Shown here piece by piece: positions 35,777 through 44,655 of a stretch of DNA of 64,000 bases. The DNA is taken from the NCBI GenBank assembly GCA_900315435.1, contig OMYY01000004.1, positions 44,489 to 108,488 on the forward strand. The letters run 5' to 3'. This DNA is from an uncultured Spirochaetaceae bacterium (GTDB lineage: Bacteria > Spirochaetota > Spirochaetia > Sphaerochaetales > Sphaerochaetaceae). The position numbers were made by a program, and so were the translations under genes. The notes beneath the pieces were generated by a model that worked only from the letters and a program-made list of their open reading frames with translations, was not told the DNA's origin and did not search any database. Position 1 is the stretch's first letter, and each line of letters begins with the position of its first letter.

Positions 35777-37690
35777 TCACTCCGCGAAGAAGGTCCCGTG
35801 GAACTGCAGGTTCCCGCAGACATCCTTCAGTTCTTCCCTCGCCTGGCAGAAGGCCTCGGTACCGGGAATCTCGGACTCGACGACAAAGGAATACTCCCAA
35901 GGTTTGCCAGGAATCGGGCGGCTCTCCAGCTTCTTCATGTTCATCCGATGGGCTTCGAGCACCTTCAGCACCTTCAGCAGGGTGCCGGGCTGGTCACCGA
36001 CGGTGAAGGAGAAGACGGTCCGGTTCGGCGCATGGCTGGAAAGGAAGGCCCTCGCGTTCTCCTGCCTGCAAATCACGTAAAAGCGGGTATAGTTTTTCGG
36101 ATTGGTCTCGATACCTTCCCTCAGGATTTCCATGTGGTAGAACTCAGCCGCAGGCTTGCCTGCAATAGCCGCCTTGCTTTTGTCTTTCTGCCGGGCGATA
36201 TACTCCACGCTTCCCGCCGTGTCGAAGAAGGAAACGGGGCGGGCTCCGGGCAGCTGTTTCGCCAAGAAATCGGCACACTGCGCCAGCCCCTGCGGGTGGG
36301 AGTAGACCTCCTTGATATCGGAGAGCCGGGTGCCAGGCACGACAATCAGGTCATGGTTGATCCGGATCTGCTGCTCGCCTACCACCTGGATATTGGGGAA
36401 ACGGGTCAACAGGTCGATCGTCCCGTTGACGGTGCCGCCGAGGGTGTTCTCCACCGGCACGACTCCGTAGATGACCTTGCCGCTGTCCACAGCTTTGAAA
36501 ACATCGAAGAACTCCTTGCAAGGAAATGTCTTCGCCGCCTCGCCGAAGAGCCGGCTGACCGCCAGTTCGCTGAAAGCGCCGTGTACTCCCTGAAAGGCGA
36601 TCGGGAGGTTCAGGCTGATATCCGGGGCTTGGCCTGCAATTTCGTCAGGAACCACCATATGGCTGCGGGGAACCCGCTCCAAGCTCTTGCCGACCACCGG
36701 GGCCAAGGCCTCGATATCCCGCACCATCTTCTCGAATTGCTCGGGGTAGAGGGACTGGGGACCATCGCTCAAAGCCTTTTCCGGATGGTCATGTACCTCG
36801 ACGATCACGCCGCTCGCCCCGCTGGCGATCAAGGCCAGCGACATCGGGCTGACCATGTCGCGCATGCCGGTGGCGTGGCTCGGGTCGCCAATGACCGGAA
36901 GGTGGGTCAGCTTCTGTACGACGGGGATGGCGGAGCAGTCCAACGTATTCCTGGTTGCCCGCTCATAGGTGCGGATGCCCCGCTCGCAGAGCACCACCTG
37001 GTCGGTACCGCTGCTCATCAGATATTCGGCCGCCATCAGCCATTCCTCGATCGTAGCCGCCAAGCCTCGCTTGAGCAGTACCGGCATGCCGGTCTTGCCG
37101 ACCGCTTTCAGCAACTCGAAGTTCTGCATGTTCCTGGCGCCAATCTGGAACATGTCCACGTAATCCTTCATCATCTCCACGCTATCCGGGCTGACAATCT
37201 CGCTGGTGACCGGCATGTCATACCTCTCGCCTGCCTCTTTCAGGTACTTCAGGCCCTCTTCTCCCAAACCCTGGAAAGCATACGGGCTGGTGCGGGGCTT
37301 GAAGGCTCCGCCCCGAAGCATCACCGCTCCCGCCTCGCGCACCTCGCCGGCAATGCGCATGATTTGCTCCCTGCTCTCGACCGCGCAGGGGCCGGCGATG
37401 ACGACAATCCGTCCGCCACCGATGGTCACATGCTTGCCGACCTGGACAATCGTGTCCTCTTTTTTCAGTTCCCTGCTGGCGAGCTTGTAGGGCTTGGTAA
37501 TCGGGACGACCTTGGCGACGCCAGGAAGCATTTCCACTTCCCGCACATCGACCGTGGCACGGCCGACCGCGCCAAAGACGGTCTCCTCGGTACCGACGAT
37601 CTCATGGACCTGGTACCCTTTCGAAGAGAGATAACTTCGGATATGATGCTTCTGTTCATCCGTGATGTTGGATTTCAATACGATAATCAT
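35777..37690 (-). CDS. Fused DAHP synthase (type I-beta) - prephenate dehydratase with ACT domain
   Basis: The 637-residue protein combines the first step of the shikimate pathway with the phenylpyruvate-forming step. Residues 1-75 are the ferredoxin-like N-domain of type I-beta DAHP synthases. Residues about 95-335 are the barrel (IAGPCAVES, GGAFKPRTSPYAFQG, GDPSHATGMR). Residues about 360-555 are prephenate dehydratase (FQGVHGAFSELA, VPVENTLGGTVNGTIDLL, catalytic YTRF). The C-terminus is an ACT domain with the Phe-binding ESRP motif (KLESRPIPGKPWEY). Known type I-beta fusions mostly carry chorismate mutase; none is present here. Phe feedback on both activities is inferred. The ATG at 37690 gives the normal N-domain; no clear ribosome site. 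Confidence 0.93.
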   Translation of the reverse strand: MIIVLKSNITDEQKHHIRSYLSSKGYQVHEIVGTEETVFGAVGRATVDVREVEMLPGVAKVVPITKPYKLASRELKKEDTIVQVGKHVTIGGGRIVVIAGPCAVESREQIMRIAGEVREAGAVMLRGGAFKPRTSPYAFQGLGEEGLKYLKEAGERYDMPVTSEIVSPDSVEMMKDYVDMFQIGARNMQNFELLKAVGKTGMPVLLKRGLAATIEEWLMAAEYLMSSGTDQVVLCERGIRTYERATRNTLDCSAIPVVQKLTHLPVIGDPSHATGMRDMVSPMSLALIASGASGVIVEVHDHPEKALSDGPQSLYPEQFEKMVRDIEALAPVVGKSLERVPRSHMVVPDEIAGQAPDISLNLPIAFQGVHGAFSELAVSRLFGEAAKTFPCKEFFDVFKAVDSGKVIYGVVPVENTLGGTVNGTIDLLTRFPNIQVVGEQQIRINHDLIVVPGTRLSDIKEVYSHPQGLAQCADFLAKQLPGARPVSFFDTAGSVEYIARQKDKSKAAIAGKPAAEFYHMEILREGIETNPKNYTRFYVICRQENARAFLSSHAPNRTVFSFTVGDQPGTLLKVLKVLEAHRMNMKKLESRPIPGKPWEYSFVVESEIPGTEAFCQAREELKDVCGNLQFHGTFFAE

Positions 37691-37740
37691 GGTAATAATG
37701 ACGGTAATTCGTTGACAGAGAAAAAGCAAGGGAGAGAAAC

Positions 37741-38403
37741 ATGACGGCAGACGAGTGGGACAAGATGTTCGAGCGGATGCGGGACGCGGCAGGCAGGGCC
37801 GGGGGCAAGCTTCCCTCCGTCTCCACCATTGCCCAAGAGCGGCAGGATCCCTTCCGGGTCCTGGTCAGCACGCTGGTCAGCCTGAGGACGAAGGACCAGG
37901 TCACCATCGAGGCCAGCAGACGGCTCTTCGCTCTGGCCGATACTCCTGAAGGGATGCTCTCCCTCAGTGACGAGACCATCGCCCACGCCATCTATCCCGC
38001 CGGCTTCTACACCAGAAAGGCGAGACAAATCAAGGAAATCAGCCAAATTCTGGTCAATTCCTACCAAGGCAAGGTTCCTCCCGATGCCAAGGAACTGATG
38101 AAGCTTCCCGGTGTCGGCATCAAGACCGCAAACCTGACCCTGAACCTCGGCTACGGAATCGCCGCCCCCTGCGTGGATTGCCATGTCCACCAAATCGCCA
38201 ACCGCATGGGTTGGGTCAAGACCAAGACCCCGGAACAGACAGAGGAAGCGATCAGGAACGTGATGCCAGAAAAGCACTGGATCGGGATGAACGAGCTCCT
38301 CGTCACCTACGGGCAGTACATCTGCACCCCGGTCAGCCCGAAGTGCTCCCTCTGCAGCGAGGCTGGCCACTGCCCGAAGATCGGAGTCACGAAAGCGAGA
38401 TAA
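37741..38403 (+). CDS. nth: Endonuclease III (DNA glycosylase/AP lyase)
   Basis: The 220-residue base-excision enzyme has the helix-hairpin-helix with catalytic Lys (LPGVGIKTANLTL) and catalytic Asp in VDCHVHQIANR. The C-terminal [4Fe-4S] cluster is C-x6-C-x2-C-x5-C in CTPVSPKCSLCSEAGHC. It removes oxidised pyrimidines. It is divergent from the aromatic fusion gene across 50 bp, has GGGAG before its ATG, and overlaps the convergent NUDIX gene by 17 bp. Confidence 0.95.
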   Translation: MTADEWDKMFERMRDAAGRAGGKLPSVSTIAQERQDPFRVLVSTLVSLRTKDQVTIEASRRLFALADTPEGMLSLSDETIAHAIYPAGFYTRKARQIKEISQILVNSYQGKVPPDAKELMKLPGVGIKTANLTLNLGYGIAAPCVDCHVHQIANRMGWVKTKTPEQTEEAIRNVMPEKHWIGMNELLVTYGQYICTPVSPKCSLCSEAGHCPKIGVTKAR

Positions 38404-38929
38404 GACCGCGGAGCAGGGCGCGGCTCCAGGCACAGATGGTCTTTGCGTCGCTGATCCTGCCGTCCCCTACCATCTGCTGGAATTCATGAGGGGATACCCA
38501 GAAAACGTCGATGAACTCGTCTTCATCAAGCTCCTGGGTGGTGCGGCCGACCACCTTCGCCGCATACAGGTACAGGACCTCGGTGTCGATACCGGGGGAA
38601 GGATAGATACATCCAAGAGGAACCACTTGGCCGGCCGTGCAACCTGTCTCTTCCCTTAGCTCCCTGAGAGCTCCAGCCTCGGGAGTTTCTCCGGGCACTT
38701 TGTCCAGCTTGCCTGCCGGAATTTCCCACAGCTTCTGTTTGACCGCATAGCGGTACTGCCTGACCAACGGGATACGGCCCGAGACGTCCATGGCGAGCAC
38801 GGCGACCCCGCCTGGGTGATGGATCTGCAGAAGCGTTCCCGTTTTGGCTTCTGGCAACTGGTAGTCGTCCACCGTCACGCGAAAAGAGCTGTCACGGTAC
38901 AATTCCCTGGACGCGAGCGTCTCGAACAT
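38387..38929 (-). CDS. NUDIX hydrolase, ADP-ribose pyrophosphatase type
   Basis: The 180-residue protein carries the Nudix box G-x5-E-x7-RELREETG around GALRELREETG, preceded by VRQYRYAVKQKLWEIPAGKLD typical of ADP-ribose pyrophosphatases. The ATG at 38929 has AAGGAG 5 bases upstream. Likely substrates are ADP-sugars; the exact one is not known. Confidence 0.92.
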   Translation of the reverse strand: MFETLASRELYRDSSFRVTVDDYQLPEAKTGTLLQIHHPGGVAVLAMDVSGRIPLVRQYRYAVKQKLWEIPAGKLDKVPGETPEAGALRELREETGCTAGQVVPLGCIYPSPGIDTEVLYLYAAKVVGRTTQELDEDEFIDVFWVSPHEFQQMVGDGRISDAKTICAWSRALLRGLISLS

Positions 38930-38984
38930 GTCGGCTCCTTGAGAAAAGGGCAAGGACAGGTGTTCCCGTCCCTGCCCCGTCAGG

Positions 38985-39416
38985 TTATTTGGTGACAGAC
39001 TCTCCACAGAAGGAGATGGTGGCAGACAAAATCAGCAGGTTGATGAACAGGTTCTCGACCATTGCCAGAAAATCGGCGAAGCCATCAAGATGGCCGATGT
39101 CGAAAATCAGGCAGCAGAGCACCGTGACCGCCCAGACGATGACCATGAACACCATGGCGGCCTTGGTCAGCTGTGCAGGAACCGCGGGCACGAACTTCTG
39201 TACCAGGTAGATCACAGCCGAAACAAGAATCAGCACGCCAAGGATGGTGACCATGCTGTCGCCGGCCTTGCCGAACCACTTGCCGATGGAGGCATAGAAG
39301 CGTCCAATGGACTGGCCTCCGTTGCCCTGGCCGATTCCCTCGAGCCCCATCGCCAGCCACATGATGCCGAACATGATCTCAAATACGTTGAAATTGCTTT
39401 TCTTCGTTTTTCCCAT
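38985..39416 (-). CDS. Small integral membrane protein (internal start of the fused frame)
   Basis: The 143-residue protein has four likely membrane segments (around 12-30, 55-75, 85-108, 118-137) and no recognised family. It has its own excellent ribosome site, GAGGAGG 5 bases before the ATG at 39416, and a possible promoter (TTGTAC, 18 bp, TATACT) inside the end of the upstream methyltransferase segment. It is in frame with that segment and no stop codon separates them, so it may also be made as a C-terminal fusion. Confidence 0.7.
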   Translation of the reverse strand: MGKTKKSNFNVFEIMFGIMWLAMGLEGIGQGNGGQSIGRFYASIGKWFGKAGDSMVTILGVLILVSAVIYLVQKFVPAVPAQLTKAAMVFMVIVWAVTVLCCLIFDIGHLDGFADFLAMVENLFINLLILSATISFCGESVTK

Positions 39417-40181
39417 AGAGTCCTCCTCAAGAACAATGTATGGATTTGGTTCGAGTATAGGAGGGTTCCGAGAGAAAGTACAATACGCCAATGCCTGGAT
39501 ATAGGCAGGAGTGGTTCCGCAGCAACCTCCCACATAGGCGACCGGAGTATGTGCGAGCACGCTCCGCACAGCCTTCGCCCATTCCTGGCAGTCAAAAGGA
39601 TAGCGGCCTTGCTCCGGAAGTCCCGCGCTCGGCTCCCAAATCAACGGAAACGGGCTCAGGGAAGCAAGCCGGGACAGAGAAGAGGCGCTCTGCAGGGGAC
39701 CGGAGCCGCAGTTGTATCCCAAAGCCGAGAGGGGGAACCCGTCGAAAGCCTGCACCGCCTTCTCCGGCGCAATGGAGGGAATCATGCTGACCAGGACCGG
39801 AACGTCCGGGTCAACTTCCAGGCAGGCACGGACCGCGGCACGCGCGACCTCGAGATCCACTACCGTCTCGACCAGCCAAAAATCGACTCCCTTCAGCGCC
39901 TTCGCCTGTTCCCGGTAAAGATCATGGAAGCAGGAAAGCGGATAGTCCTTGCTGGTGGCGATGGTCGGGCCAAGGTCCCCGGCGACCAGCACGTTTGTTT
40001 CCCTGGCCGCTTCCAAGGCACGTGTGTTTTCCCCCTCCACATCACTCGTGGAGAGGCGGTTCGCCATGAAAGTATCGGTGGTGACCACCTGGCTGCCAGC
40101 CTGGATATAGGCACGATGGATGGAACGCGTATCAAGCCCTGCCTGCTTCATCGTCCCCATCGCCCCGTCAAAAAGCAGCAT
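38985..40181 (-). CDS. Homocysteine S-methyltransferase domain reading in frame into a membrane protein
   Basis: The 398-residue open frame starts with an Hcy-binding domain as in MetH/MmuM: FDGAMGT (4-10), GDLGPT and YNCGSGP (Cys158). GGCCGTTPAYI has Cys220 and Cys221, so all three zinc ligands are present. The domain should move a methyl group to homocysteine. Family members usually stop soon after the GGCC motif; here the frame runs on through a 30-residue linker into the four-helix membrane protein at 256-398. Either a genuine fusion or a lost stop or frameshift. The ATG at 40181 (or TTG 40184) overlaps the upstream gene by 14 bp. Confidence 0.75.
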   Translation of the reverse strand: MLLFDGAMGTMKQAGLDTRSIHRAYIQAGSQVVTTDTFMANRLSTSDVEGENTRALEAARETNVLVAGDLGPTIATSKDYPLSCFHDLYREQAKALKGVDFWLVETVVDLEVARAAVRACLEVDPDVPVLVSMIPSIAPEKAVQAFDGFPLSALGYNCGSGPLQSASSLSRLASLSPFPLIWEPSAGLPEQGRYPFDCQEWAKAVRSVLAHTPVAYVGGCCGTTPAYIQALAYCTFSRNPPILEPNPYIVLEEDSMGKTKKSNFNVFEIMFGIMWLAMGLEGIGQGNGGQSIGRFYASIGKWFGKAGDSMVTILGVLILVSAVIYLVQKFVPAVPAQLTKAAMVFMVIVWAVTVLCCLIFDIGHLDGFADFLAMVENLFINLLILSATISFCGESVTK

Positions 40182-40491
40182 CAAGGGTCATGACCGGAAT
40201 CAGGTGGTAGGCCGGTACCTCGTAAGGGTGGACTCGTCTGAGAGCTTCGACCACCTTCGCGGCATGCTCCTCGTCAACCGCCATCTCGAGCCTCCATTCC
40301 TCGACCGTTTCCAACTGGTCCTCAGAGCCAAGGAAGGGATGGCTACCCGCAAGGGGGCGGAACTGGCCCGTCCCCTTCACCTGCCAGCAGCACTGGTCAT
40401 ACCCATCCATGCTTCCGGCTCCAGAGGCGAACAGCGCCTCCTTTACTTGCCCGAGGTGACTCTCGGGCACATAGGTCACGAGCACGTACAT
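40168..40491 (-). CDS. NIF3/CutA-like small protein
   Basis: The 107-residue protein resembles the inserted ferredoxin-like (CutA-like) domain of NIF3/YqfO proteins, with KVVEALRRVHPYEVPAYHLIP near the end, a motif of that domain. The main NIF3 metal-binding parts are absent. It starts MYVLVTYVPESHLGQVKEAL. A weak -10 (TACCAT) lies 6 bp before the ATG. It overlaps the methyltransferase gene and is probably cotranscribed. Confidence 0.75.
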   Translation of the reverse strand: MYVLVTYVPESHLGQVKEALFASGAGSMDGYDQCCWQVKGTGQFRPLAGSHPFLGSEDQLETVEEWRLEMAVDEEHAAKVVEALRRVHPYEVPAYHLIPVMTLDAAF

Positions 40492-40543
40492 GGCTTCATG
40501 GTAAACGAAAAGCCATCTGCCGGAAAGCAGGAAACGACCGCCA

Positions 40544-42283
40544 TCACCCCATCTTGAAAGCAGATGCCATCTTCGAACCCTGCAGCCTGTTCATTCCGTA
40601 GACAATCACGAAGACCACGACCAGAAGGACAACCGACAGAGCGCTTGCCTGCCCTAGGTTTCCATCTTGCACTGCGCTGTAAATCTGGATCGGCACCGTG
40701 CGCGTGCGCCCGCTATACAGCAGGATGCTTGTGGACAACTCCTGCAGCAGTGTCGTCAGCGTCAGGATGGAACCGCTGATGATGGAAGGGAGGATCAAGG
40801 GTACGCTTACCTTGCGGAACGTGTAGAACCAGGATGCCCCCATGATGGTCGACGCTTCCTCCAAAGAGGGATTCAGCTGTGTCAAGTTCGCCGCGACAGA
40901 GCGATATACGTACGGGGTCCTTCTGATCATGAACGAGATGACAAGAACGGTGTACGTGCCGGTCAGACGCAACCAGCTGTTCCCGCTAAAAGCGGAAAGC
41001 AACGCTATGGAAACAACGGTGCCAGGCAAAATGAACGGCGCCATCACGGACAAGTCAAGCAACGCGGCCCCTTTCGGCTTCTTGCGTTCCGTGATGTAGG
41101 CGACGATGGAGCCCAGTATCGCGCACAGCAACGTGGACAAAAGGGAAAGGGAGAACGAGTTGAACAGCTCGTTATGGCTCGTGTGCGGAATACGCGCATA
41201 GTTGGCGAGCGTGAAACCCTCAGGGAACAAACCAGTCCATTTGGTGAAAAACGACATGACGATGATGGTGGCCTGGGGAAGCAGGGAAGCGACAAGGATG
41301 ATTCCGCAGAAAACCCAAGCGACAATCCGCATCACCAGCGAATCGTTCATCTTCAGTTCCGAACGGCTGGCGCTGATCGTCTCATACGTGTGACGATTGA
41401 CCATGGCTTTCTGCGCCCAGAGAACCGTGGCGGTAATCGCGACGTTCACGACGGCGATCGAACAAGCTCCATTGATGTTCCAGAACCCGTTCACCTCAAA
41501 ATAAATCAAGGTGGGCAACACATAATCCTCGCCGCCGATAATGGACGGAATCCCAAAATTTCCGATAGCACGGACGAATACAAGCAATGCGGCAGCGCCA
41601 AGGCTCGGCATGACGAGAGGCAGCGTGACCGTGCGGAAAATGTGGCTTTTCCTCGCGCCCATCAGCATGGCCGCCTCTTCCAGCATGGGATTCGAAGAGG
41701 CGAACGCGCCATAGGCCAGTTGGAATACAAACGGATAATAGGTCAGCGTCATGCAGAGAATCATGCCGAACATCCCGTAAATCGACGGAACCTTGATTCC
41801 CAAAGGACCAAGCAACCAGTTCAGGAAGGTACGGACGATTCCATTTCTTCCCAGCAGGATGACCCATGTGAAGGCCCCGACGAACGAAGGCATGATGACA
41901 GGAAGAATCCCGAGAGAAAGAATCAACGATTTGCCCGGCATCTTCACCCGGGCGACAAAATACCCCATCGGAACCCCGATCAAAAGGCAAAAGAAGGTAA
42001 CGGAAATGCCGATGACAAAGGAATTCCACAAGCTCTTGCGGTACAGCTTGCTCACCACAAACTGCTGCAACCCCTCGAGGCTAAACCCGTGGAACGCCAG
42101 GTCTTCCGCTGGAGCCATGAAGGCCCGGATCAGCGTGGTTGCCATCGGGTAGAGCAGGAAAAGAGCGATGAAAGCCATTGGAACCGCAAAAACGAGATAT
42201 TGCGTGAAGTCCTTCTCAAAAAAGCGTCGGATTCTGCCTTCGGAACCAACCGTATCCATGGTAGGCCGAGGTTTGTTTCTCAT
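40544..42283 (-). CDS. Two-domain ABC permease, FbpB/AfuB type
   Basis: The 579-residue protein joins two permease modules with about 12 membrane helices. Each half has an EAA loop: MLEEAAMLMGARKSHIF and SLEEASTIMGASWFYTF. This arrangement is typical of ferric iron (FbpB) and hexose-phosphate (AfuB) importers and of aminoethylphosphonate transporters. Its ATG overlaps the ATPase stop by 4 bp. From the neighbours a sugar-phosphate substrate is favoured. Confidence 0.92.
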   Translation of the reverse strand: MRNKPRPTMDTVGSEGRIRRFFEKDFTQYLVFAVPMAFIALFLLYPMATTLIRAFMAPAEDLAFHGFSLEGLQQFVVSKLYRKSLWNSFVIGISVTFFCLLIGVPMGYFVARVKMPGKSLILSLGILPVIMPSFVGAFTWVILLGRNGIVRTFLNWLLGPLGIKVPSIYGMFGMILCMTLTYYPFVFQLAYGAFASSNPMLEEAAMLMGARKSHIFRTVTLPLVMPSLGAAALLVFVRAIGNFGIPSIIGGEDYVLPTLIYFEVNGFWNINGACSIAVVNVAITATVLWAQKAMVNRHTYETISASRSELKMNDSLVMRIVAWVFCGIILVASLLPQATIIVMSFFTKWTGLFPEGFTLANYARIPHTSHNELFNSFSLSLLSTLLCAILGSIVAYITERKKPKGAALLDLSVMAPFILPGTVVSIALLSAFSGNSWLRLTGTYTVLVISFMIRRTPYVYRSVAANLTQLNPSLEEASTIMGASWFYTFRKVSVPLILPSIISGSILTLTTLLQELSTSILLYSGRTRTVPIQIYSAVQDGNLGQASALSVVLLVVVFVIVYGMNRLQGSKMASAFKMG

Positions 42284-43395
42284 GCATCCACCTCCTTGTC
42301 AAACAAGGAAACGACGTCGGGCTTCACCTCCACACACACCGTGTCATGTTCTTTGACATTCGCCTGCAACGAAGGCATATCGATCTCAAAGATGGCCCTG
42401 CTTACAACGGGATCCAGTTCCACCTCGTAGCGGATGAACTGCCCAAGATGCTGGATGATTCGCACGGTTCCCCGCACCTTCCCCTCCTGCTTGCCGACAA
42501 CCAATTGCTCGGGACGGGCCCCAACCAGCACCTTCTTGCCAAGGGAAAGGCTGGAGACATGGTTCCTTGTCTTGCACACGGGGATGACCAGCCCCGTGCC
42601 ATCGACCTCGCATAGGATCCGGCCGTCCTCGATCCCGACAATCCGGCTGTTGAAAAAATTCATCTTTCCGATGAAGTTCGCGACAAAAGAGCTGTTTGGC
42701 TGGTTGTACAACTCGTCGCTGGTGCCGATCTGTTCGACAATTCCCTTCCGCATCACCGCCATACGGTCGCCCACCGCCATCGCCTCTTCCTGGTCATGGG
42801 TCACAAAGATGGTCGTGATGTTGGTCGCTTTCTGGATACGGCGGATCTCGGCCCGCATGTAGCGTCGGAGTTTGGCGTCAAGGTTCGCCAAAGGCTCGTC
42901 AAGCAGAAGAATGTCCGGGTCATACACCAACGCGCGGGCGATGGCAACGCGTTGTTGCTGTCCGCCGGAAAGACCGGAAGGACTGGGGTTGCGCTTCAAC
43001 TCCTCTCCAAGACCGACAAGTTCCATCGCCTCGACAACCTTCTTACGCACGACCTCCTCGGGAATCTTGCGGACTCTGAGTCCATACGCGACATTCTCGA
43101 AAATCGTCATATGGGGATACAATGCGAAACTCTGGAACACCATGCCGATGTTTCGCTTATAGGGAGGAATCGTGGAAATGTCGACATCGCCATAAAGCAT
43201 CTTCCCGCTGGAAATGGACTCAAGCCCGGCAGTGCTTCGCAACAGCGTGGTCTTGCCACAACCGGAAGGACCCAGCAGGCAGAAAAGCTCCCCTGCCCTG
43301 ATGGTGAAGGAGACATCCCTCAAGGCATGTACCGGGTTCTTTCCCTTGGCATCGTAAATCTTATTCACTGCATCGTATGTCAAATCGCGACTCAT
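42280..43395 (-). CDS. ABC ATPase with TOBE domain, PotA/FbpC type
   Basis: The 371-residue ATPase has Walker A GPSGCGKTT, Q-loop MVFQSFALYPH, signature LSGGQQQRVAIARAL, Walker B ILLLDEPLANLD and H-loop VTHDQEEA. A C-terminal TOBE region from about 290 follows (GARPEQLVV). It energises the two-domain permease, to which it is coupled by an ATGA overlap, and lies behind a strong attenuator hairpin after the binding-protein gene. Confidence 0.94.
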   Translation of the reverse strand: MSRDLTYDAVNKIYDAKGKNPVHALRDVSFTIRAGELFCLLGPSGCGKTTLLRSTAGLESISSGKMLYGDVDISTIPPYKRNIGMVFQSFALYPHMTIFENVAYGLRVRKIPEEVVRKKVVEAMELVGLGEELKRNPSPSGLSGGQQQRVAIARALVYDPDILLLDEPLANLDAKLRRYMRAEIRRIQKATNITTIFVTHDQEEAMAVGDRMAVMRKGIVEQIGTSDELYNQPNSSFVANFIGKMNFFNSRIVGIEDGRILCEVDGTGLVIPVCKTRNHVSSLSLGKKVLVGARPEQLVVGKQEGKVRGTVRIIQHLGQFIRYEVELDPVVSRAIFEIDMPSLQANVKEHDTVCVEVKPDVVSLFDKEVDA

Positions 43396-43418
43396 GGAAT
43401 CCGCCCCCTTTGATGATA

Positions 43419-43466
43419 AGAAAAAAAGAGAAAGAAGGGTCAGGACACACGTTCTGGTCCTGACCC
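43419..43466 (-). terminator. Intra-operon terminator/attenuator after the binding-protein gene
   Basis: Minus strand GGGTCAGGAC (43466-43457) pairs perfectly with GTCCTGACCC (43446-43437), followed by TTCTTTCTCTTTTTTT. It sits between the binding protein and ATPase genes and should leave only partial read-through into the latter. Confidence 0.85.
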
Positions 43467-43479
43467 TTTCCCTGCCAGC

Positions 43480-44496
43480 TTAGAGCAGGCCCTGGAACTC
43501 GGAAACAAGCTGTTTCTTGGACGCGGCCGCTTCTTTCGCGTCATAATCGAAGAACTTCATATCCTTCAGTGAGGGCAGGTTGGCAGGTCCGGCGATGGTG
43601 GTCAGGGCCGGGCGGCGGAAACACTGGTCACGGACGACCGTCATGCCTTCCTTACTGGTGATGAAGTCGATGAAATGCTGGGCGCTTGCCAGATTCTTGC
43701 AGTTCGCAAGGATTGCGGATCCTTCGGTGCGCAGGCCGGTGCCTTCTTCGGGAAGCACATAAGCAACCGGATCCCCCTGGGCAATCCGGTCCCCGATGTT
43801 CTTCTCGCCGGTAACGGTGATGGCGTACTCGCCACGCGCCACACTGTCAGGACCTGCGGTGGAGGAAGCGACGTAGGTGGCGTTCGATGCGACCTGCCTG
43901 ACGAAATCCATGCCGTAAAGCTTGTGCATCATGTACAGCTGCGCGTAGGAAGAACCGGAAGAGGCAGGATTGCCGAGGACGATCTCGCCTTTGAACTTCG
44001 GGTCGGCCAGATCCTTCCAGGACTTCGGAGCCTGGTCCGGAGTCAACATCTTGGTGTTGTACATGAACGCCTGCAGGGGAAGACTCGTGGCATAATACCG
44101 GGGAGTTTCCGCGGGATCACGGAATTCCGGCGCGAAATCATCGTGATTGGCACTCTTGTACGGAGCAAGGTTGTTATAGATGGAATCCAGGTTCTCTTTG
44201 GCGAGCAACAGGACCACATCGCCTTCCGGTTTTGGCCATTCGGTCTTCACACGGGTAACCATATCGCCGCTTCCAGCCTGGATGATGGTGATCTGCATGC
44301 CCGGATATTTCTTGATGAACGCGTCGGTGATCTTCTGGGCCTCGCTCTCGCTGCACGTGGCGTACACAACCAGTTTGTTGGTTTCTGCAGGAGCGCCGGA
44401 ACTGGCCGCCGACTTTGGAGCTTCACTGCCTCCTTGGGCGAAGAGCATCGCGGAAACAGCGACAAGCGCCGTCAGAAAGACCAAACATTTTTTCAT
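43480..44496 (-). CDS. ABC substrate-binding protein, FbpA/AfuA type
   Basis: The 338-residue precursor has a signal peptide (ending MLFAQG) and the outline of family 1/6 anion or iron-binding proteins: LVVYATCSESEAQKITDAF, GDVVLLLAKENLDS, RYYATSLPLQAFMYNTKML, and AHFIDF-like AQHFIDFITSKEG near the end. Relatives bind ferric ion, hexose phosphates (AfuA) or aminoethylphosphonate. The nearby phosphohexomutase and isomerase make a sugar phosphate the better guess. The ATG at 44496 has GGAGGAG upstream. Confidence 0.88.
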   Translation of the reverse strand: MKKCLVFLTALVAVSAMLFAQGGSEAPKSAASSGAPAETNKLVVYATCSESEAQKITDAFIKKYPGMQITIIQAGSGDMVTRVKTEWPKPEGDVVLLLAKENLDSIYNNLAPYKSANHDDFAPEFRDPAETPRYYATSLPLQAFMYNTKMLTPDQAPKSWKDLADPKFKGEIVLGNPASSGSSYAQLYMMHKLYGMDFVRQVASNATYVASSTAGPDSVARGEYAITVTGEKNIGDRIAQGDPVAYVLPEEGTGLRTEGSAILANCKNLASAQHFIDFITSKEGMTVVRDQCFRRPALTTIAGPANLPSLKDMKFFDYDAKEAAASKKQLVSEFQGLL

Positions 44497-44540
44497 ACGT
44501 CTCCTCCTCTTTTCATCAATGACGTTTGAAACTTGTGGTA

Positions 44541-44569
44541 AGTGTAGCATCCCTTTTTCCAGTCCACAA
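44541..44569 (-). promoter_or_regulatory. Promoter of the FbpA/AfuA-type gene
   Basis: Minus strand -35 TTGTGG (44569-44564), 17 bp, -10 TACACT (44546-44541). The leader of about 38 bases includes the ribosome site. It separates the transporter from the regulator operon upstream. Confidence 0.55.
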
Positions 44570-44655
44570 GGAAAAAACTTTTCCTATTCTGCGTTTTGAA
44601 GGAGCAACCCTTTTAAAGCACCATAAAAAGCAAATTATCGACAAATAAAAAAAGA

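Noticed and set aside
40544..44496. Ferric iron specificity for the FbpABC-like transporter
   Set aside because: Family resemblance alone does not decide between iron, phosphonate and hexose phosphate; neighbours favour sugar phosphate, so no iron gene names were given.
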